Shown in pieces: positions 45,956 through 49,184 of a stretch of DNA of 49,184 bases. Position 1 is the stretch's first letter; the number at the start of each line of letters is the position of its first letter. The notes under the pieces were generated by a model. The model had not been told where the DNA came from and searched no databases. It worked only from the letters and a program-made list of their open reading frames with translations. Source of the stretch: Chrysomallon squamiferum (lineage: Eukaryota > Mollusca > Gastropoda > Neomphalida > Peltospiridae). Made by a program: the position numbers and the translations under genes. The stretch spans positions 16,611,908 through 16,661,091 of the forward strand of contig CM022677.1 in NCBI GenBank assembly GCA_012295275.1, written 5' to 3'.

Positions 45956-46371
45956 CAAAGAGAGATATACAAAAACAATGAAAGACCGAAACAGCTGAAA
46001 AGTGATATTGAGACGAAAAGTGAGTCACAGAAACAGAGACAAAAAAAGTCACAGAAAGACAGAAGAAGAAAACAAAAGTGATGTACGCAAAGAGGCAAAT
46101 ACTAACTCGAACTGAACGTAGAGTCATCAACCTAAACTAAAAGCTGATTAAAACAGATTCAAATCTACGAACGATAGGGGTGCGGAAAGAGCAGGTAATC
46201 CATCTGTTCGTTGCCTAGCAACAATTCGAAAATATGGTTTAGCCGATGACAGGAACTTAAAATCACGTGCCGGAAGTCAGAAGGGACCATTCCTTGTTTC
46301 AGTTCATCAGAAAACTGTTTTTATTTTATATAACTATGCACGGAAATTGATATCTTGTTTTCCTATAGCGT
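45868..46371 (-). repeat. (GA)n and inverted module M fragment, copy 5
   Basis: (GA)n at 45868-45952, then a reverse module M with X-box-like GTTGCCTAGCAAC at 46210-46222 and CACGTG near 46266. It stops at CTATAGCG, where the duplicated TIR-element end begins. Right end of the palindrome. Confidence 0.72.
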
Positions 46372-46519
46372 ACTGTATTTATACAATAATAATCGCTTTC
46401 CAAATAATCTGGAACAGTTCATTATAACGACTGAGGTAAAGACATGCATGTCAATAAGACCACTGAACCACATTTAGCCTTTCGACTAAATGGGAATTCT
46501 ACCAATTGGGAGTAAGCCC
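46372..46519. mobile_element. Right-end fragment of the TIR element
   Basis: About 148 bp matching 42142-42288, including the terminal repeat with two substitutions (ACCAATTGGGA). It is followed by TCTTTGTC as at the complete copy. It arose with the 4.23-kb duplication, not by separate insertion. Confidence 0.8.
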
Positions 46520-46760
46520 TCTTTGTCAGTTATTACTTGTTGCTACGCAACTAACTGTGTGCTTAGAGATGTTAACGTGCACGCTGTGGTGGTGTGTGTC
46601 ATGTGTTATGACGTCACAGCGTCGTAAAAGAAGTAATCCACTGACTGATGAAGAAAAAAGAAATCGGAAACAAATTTCAGGGGTCAAGCTCCCGTAAATA
46701 TCGGTCGCTAGGTCATAACTACGTCATAAAATGGCGCGAAGGACAACATAACCACCGAGT
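46520..46760 (+). promoter_or_regulatory. P block, forward copy in the second tandem duplicate
   Basis: Symmetric X-box variant GTTGCTACGCAAC at 46539-46551, TGACGTCA near 46609 and ATGGCGCGAA near 46730. The short ORF through this block is a chance reading frame. Confidence 0.5.
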
Positions 46761-47640
46761 TAAAGACTGTTAGCCAAAAGTGTCGTCTGCTTCTTGTTAC
46801 GATGTCGTCTGCTTGTCGTTACGATGTCGTTTGAAGTCTCTCGTAAAAAACAAAATCACTGTGTTGTCGTTTTTTTTACCAAATACACGTGCGTAATTTT
46901 TGACGCCTAAATTTGAACTCTGAATAACAAACTGGTGAGCAGATGTATTTACTTATAAGTATTCTGTTGATTAATGTCTTCATATTAAAGCTAAATACAT
47001 CATTTATATGTTAAAACCTATAAGACAAGAACAAATTTGAATAAACGTTATCTAAGTATTTGCATTATAACGGTGAAAATTGTGTGTATTTTTGTTATTT
47101 GTTTTTGAACTGATTCAGGGGAATGTTGCTAGGTAGCCAGGGAGTCGTTGATCTTGACAACAAGAACGACAACTCGTATTAACTCTTCACTGCAGACCGT
47201 CTTACTTTCTCTGTTACTGATCTTGTAATTAAAACTAATTTTAAATCAAATTACTTAAACACGTAAAAAGATGTTTCTAAATTTATTTATTCATTGTTCA
47301 TTTATTTATTTATATTTTTATTTATGTATTTACCTTTTGTTTAGTTGTTACATATATCAGATTAGTTTTGTTTGCTGTCTGAAGAAATTTATGTTCTAAT
47401 TTTATTAATTCCTTACCGAGTAGACTGCCAGTGAAATTGTTTTGCACTTAAGTTATGATAACATTTTTATTTTCAGAGAAAAATGATATCATCATAAATT
47501 ATTAAATAAATGAAAGCTGACTTAAAGTTGCACTTGATATCCAAAAGGTGATAAAAGTTTATTTATGTATTTCTTTCTTTATTTCTTTATTTTTATTGTG
47601 TATTTATTTTTATTAATTTATTTATATTTTTGTATGATCT
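46761..47640. repeat. Second copy of the R-like and (ATTT)n region
   Basis: Matches 42546-43410 closely, with scattered substitutions. Non-coding. Confidence 0.75.
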
Positions 47641-47940
47641 ATTAATTTTTGTTTCCTAACGTCGTTGAGGTGACTTACAGTAAAAACTTTCTCCTTTTCT
47701 CTCTATCATTCTTATCCAAACTTTCTCTCTATTTTTCTCTCTCTCATTCTTTCTCTGTCTTCCTACTTCACTCTCTCTTTCTTTTATCACTTTCTTCTTC
47801 TCACTGTTTGCCTTTCTTTCTCTCTCTCTTTCGGTCACTCTCTTTCTGTCACTCTCTCTTTCTCTCTATTTTCCTGTCACTCTCTTTTTCTGTCATTCTC
47901 TCTCTCTCCATGTCTCTGTATCTCTCTCTCTATCTTTCGT

Positions 47941-48017
<77 letters not shown>

Positions 48018-48060
48018 CTATATGTCTGTCTATCGCTCATTATATAAAATGTAACAGAAT
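47641..48060. repeat. Second copy of block S with (CT)n
   Basis: Matches 43411-43860. The (CT)n tract (47941-48013) is shorter than its partner at 43708-43800. Confidence 0.85.
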
Positions 48061-48713
48061 AGTTCACTGATGGAATAAATAACAAAACAAATAGTAAACT
48101 AAAATTAATTTCAGATGAAAAACGTTTAATCACGTGACCAATTGATTTCACCCCCCCCCCCCGGATTACGAAAACATCCCCGTCGGCAAATCCCTGGTTG
48201 ATAATCTAAATGTCCACCCAGTAACGTGTCAAGTTGAAATTTATATTTTAATCAATAAGTGAAATTTGTCCGAGCAATAAAAAAGCGTGTTAGAATTTAC
48301 ATTTCGATTCGTTATTACATATATCAGATTTGTTTTGTTTACCGTCAGAAGAAAATTTATGTTCTAATTTTATTAATTCCTTATCGAGTAGACTGACAGT
48401 GAAATTGTTTTGTACTTAAGTTATGGTAATATTTTTTTAGAGAGAAAAAAAAAATGATATCATCATAAATTATTAAATAAATGAATTTTGACAAAGAGTG
48501 AATGAAATTTGCACGTGTGATCAAAAAGGGGTTAATAGGTAGTGGAAGTTTATTAATTAATTAATTCATTCATTCATTTACTTACTTACTTAAATTTTAA
48601 ATTAATTTAATAGCTAGTCAGCTACAGGACTGATATAAAAAATTCAGATAGATACCTACTTCTACATGTATTTCACTAGGTAGGTATAAACATAGAGGTA
48701 GATATAGATAGAT

Positions 48714-48717
<4 letters not shown>
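48061..48717. repeat. Block Q, inverted copy 5
   Basis: Second tandem copy of 43861-44505. It contains a C12 run at 48151-48162 and keeps the E-box lost in the first copy. A ~19-bp segment near 48664 is deleted relative to 44442. Confidence 0.75.

Positions 48718-48790
<73 letters not shown>
48718..48790. repeat. (GA)n microsatellite
   Basis: About 72 bp of GA repeats, matching 44506-44599 but shorter. Confidence 0.97.
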
Positions 48791-48792
<2 letters not shown>

Positions 48793-49080
48793 GTGTATCT
48801 GTCAGTCATTGTCTGTCAGCGTCTGTCAGTCTGTTTGTCTGTGTGTATCGCTAGATATAAAAACAATCGTGGTTTCTGCTGTTCTGTCTAAGGTCTAACA
48901 ATGATGTCTTTCCTCTCTCTTGTCAGAATCAGTAATAATAAAACTAACAAAGTTTCACTTTAGAATATCTACATCCACTCCTATTAACAAAACTGTCAGT
49001 TACTTTGACAACCACATAACATAATGTAACAGTTTCACATCACAGTTATAAAAGCTAAAACAAAAATGAAATTCGTTACA
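48791..49080. repeat. P flank, forward copy in the second tandem duplicate
   Basis: Matches 44600-44892 with a few substitutions. Confidence 0.75.
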
Positions 49081-49184
49081 AACACGGAGTGGTGTGTTGT
49101 AATTTCCACCACGTGTTTTCGCGTCACGGCCTTGATCTCTTTGTCAGTTATTACTTGTTGCTAGGCAACTAACTGTGTGCTTAG
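49081..49184 (+). promoter_or_regulatory. P block, partial, cut by the window end
   Basis: Starts AAACACGGAGTGGTG, with CACGTG near 49111 and a perfect X-box-like GTTGCTAGGCAAC at 49157-49169; the CRE-like part would lie beyond the window. Confidence 0.5.

Larger units (their letters stand above)
42142..46371. repeat. 4.23-kb direct tandem duplication, first copy
   Basis: The first copy begins with the last ~147 bp of the TIR element and ends in an inverted module-M fragment. The second begins at 46372 with the same ~148-bp TIR-element end. The marker GTAAGCCC is offset 4231 bp between copies. The breakpoint shares TACTGT with module M. The second copy runs off the window. Confidence 0.88.

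Noticed and set aside
46506-46697. 63-codon ORF as a small secreted protein
   Set aside because: It runs through a P block; the equivalent frame is broken in most other P blocks.

Overview
The window is animal nuclear DNA, dominated by repeats and almost free of coding sequence. It is AT-rich and packed with long (CT)n/(GA)n, (CATA)n, (TATC)n and (ATT)n microsatellites. It carries tRNA-derived SINE-like elements with microsatellite tails, an 8.2-kb minisatellite, and one plausible protein-coding exon flanked by splice signals. A mollusc, most likely a cephalopod such as an octopus, fits this texture. That is a judgement from general character, not from a diagnostic gene. No rRNA, functional tRNA, CRISPR or bacterial-type operon was seen.

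Layout. (1) 1-13.5 kb: a near-identical tandem array of a ~1.98-kb unit (five full copies and one partial, 1247-12650), flanked on both sides by diverged relatives. Each full unit holds a promoter-like 'P block' and one SINE. (2) 13.5-17.4 kb: two tandem ~2.3-kb composites of SINE, short minisatellite, (CT)n, (GT)n, module M and (CT)n. (3) 17.4-20.8 kb: the only largely unique DNA. It contains a 42-bp-arm hairpin and a minus-strand first coding exon of a secreted or membrane leucine-rich-repeat (LRR) protein. (4) 20.8-23.3 kb: an inverted P-block unit ending in a truncated SINE. (5) 23.3-31.55 kb: about 190 copies of a 42-bp minisatellite, broken by an assembly gap of exactly 200 N. (6) 31.55-34.5 kb: module M and P-flank pieces joined at (CT)n tracts. 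(7) 34.5-46.4 kb: a large imperfect palindrome whose right arm is interrupted by a ~1.8-kb TIR transposon with an apparent 8-bp target duplication. (8) 42.1-49.2 kb: a 4.23-kb direct tandem duplication overlapping the palindrome's right arm.

Most of the window is therefore one small set of blocks (P block, P flank, Q, R, S, module M, SINE) copied, inverted and re-joined, with junctions repeatedly falling in (CT)n/(GA)n tracts. The most interesting results are: the 42-bp minisatellite sits just 3' of the same SINE at three loci with ~2, ~4 and ~190 units; the ~12-kb mirror-ordered palindrome; the transposon whose empty site can be read from a dozen paralogues in the same window; and the P block, which carries RFX-type X-box, E-box and CRE-type motifs kept across its copies. 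All long ORFs in the microsatellites and the minisatellite are by-products of repeat period. All block relationships were made by eye, so coordinates are approximate to a few bases or tens of bases.
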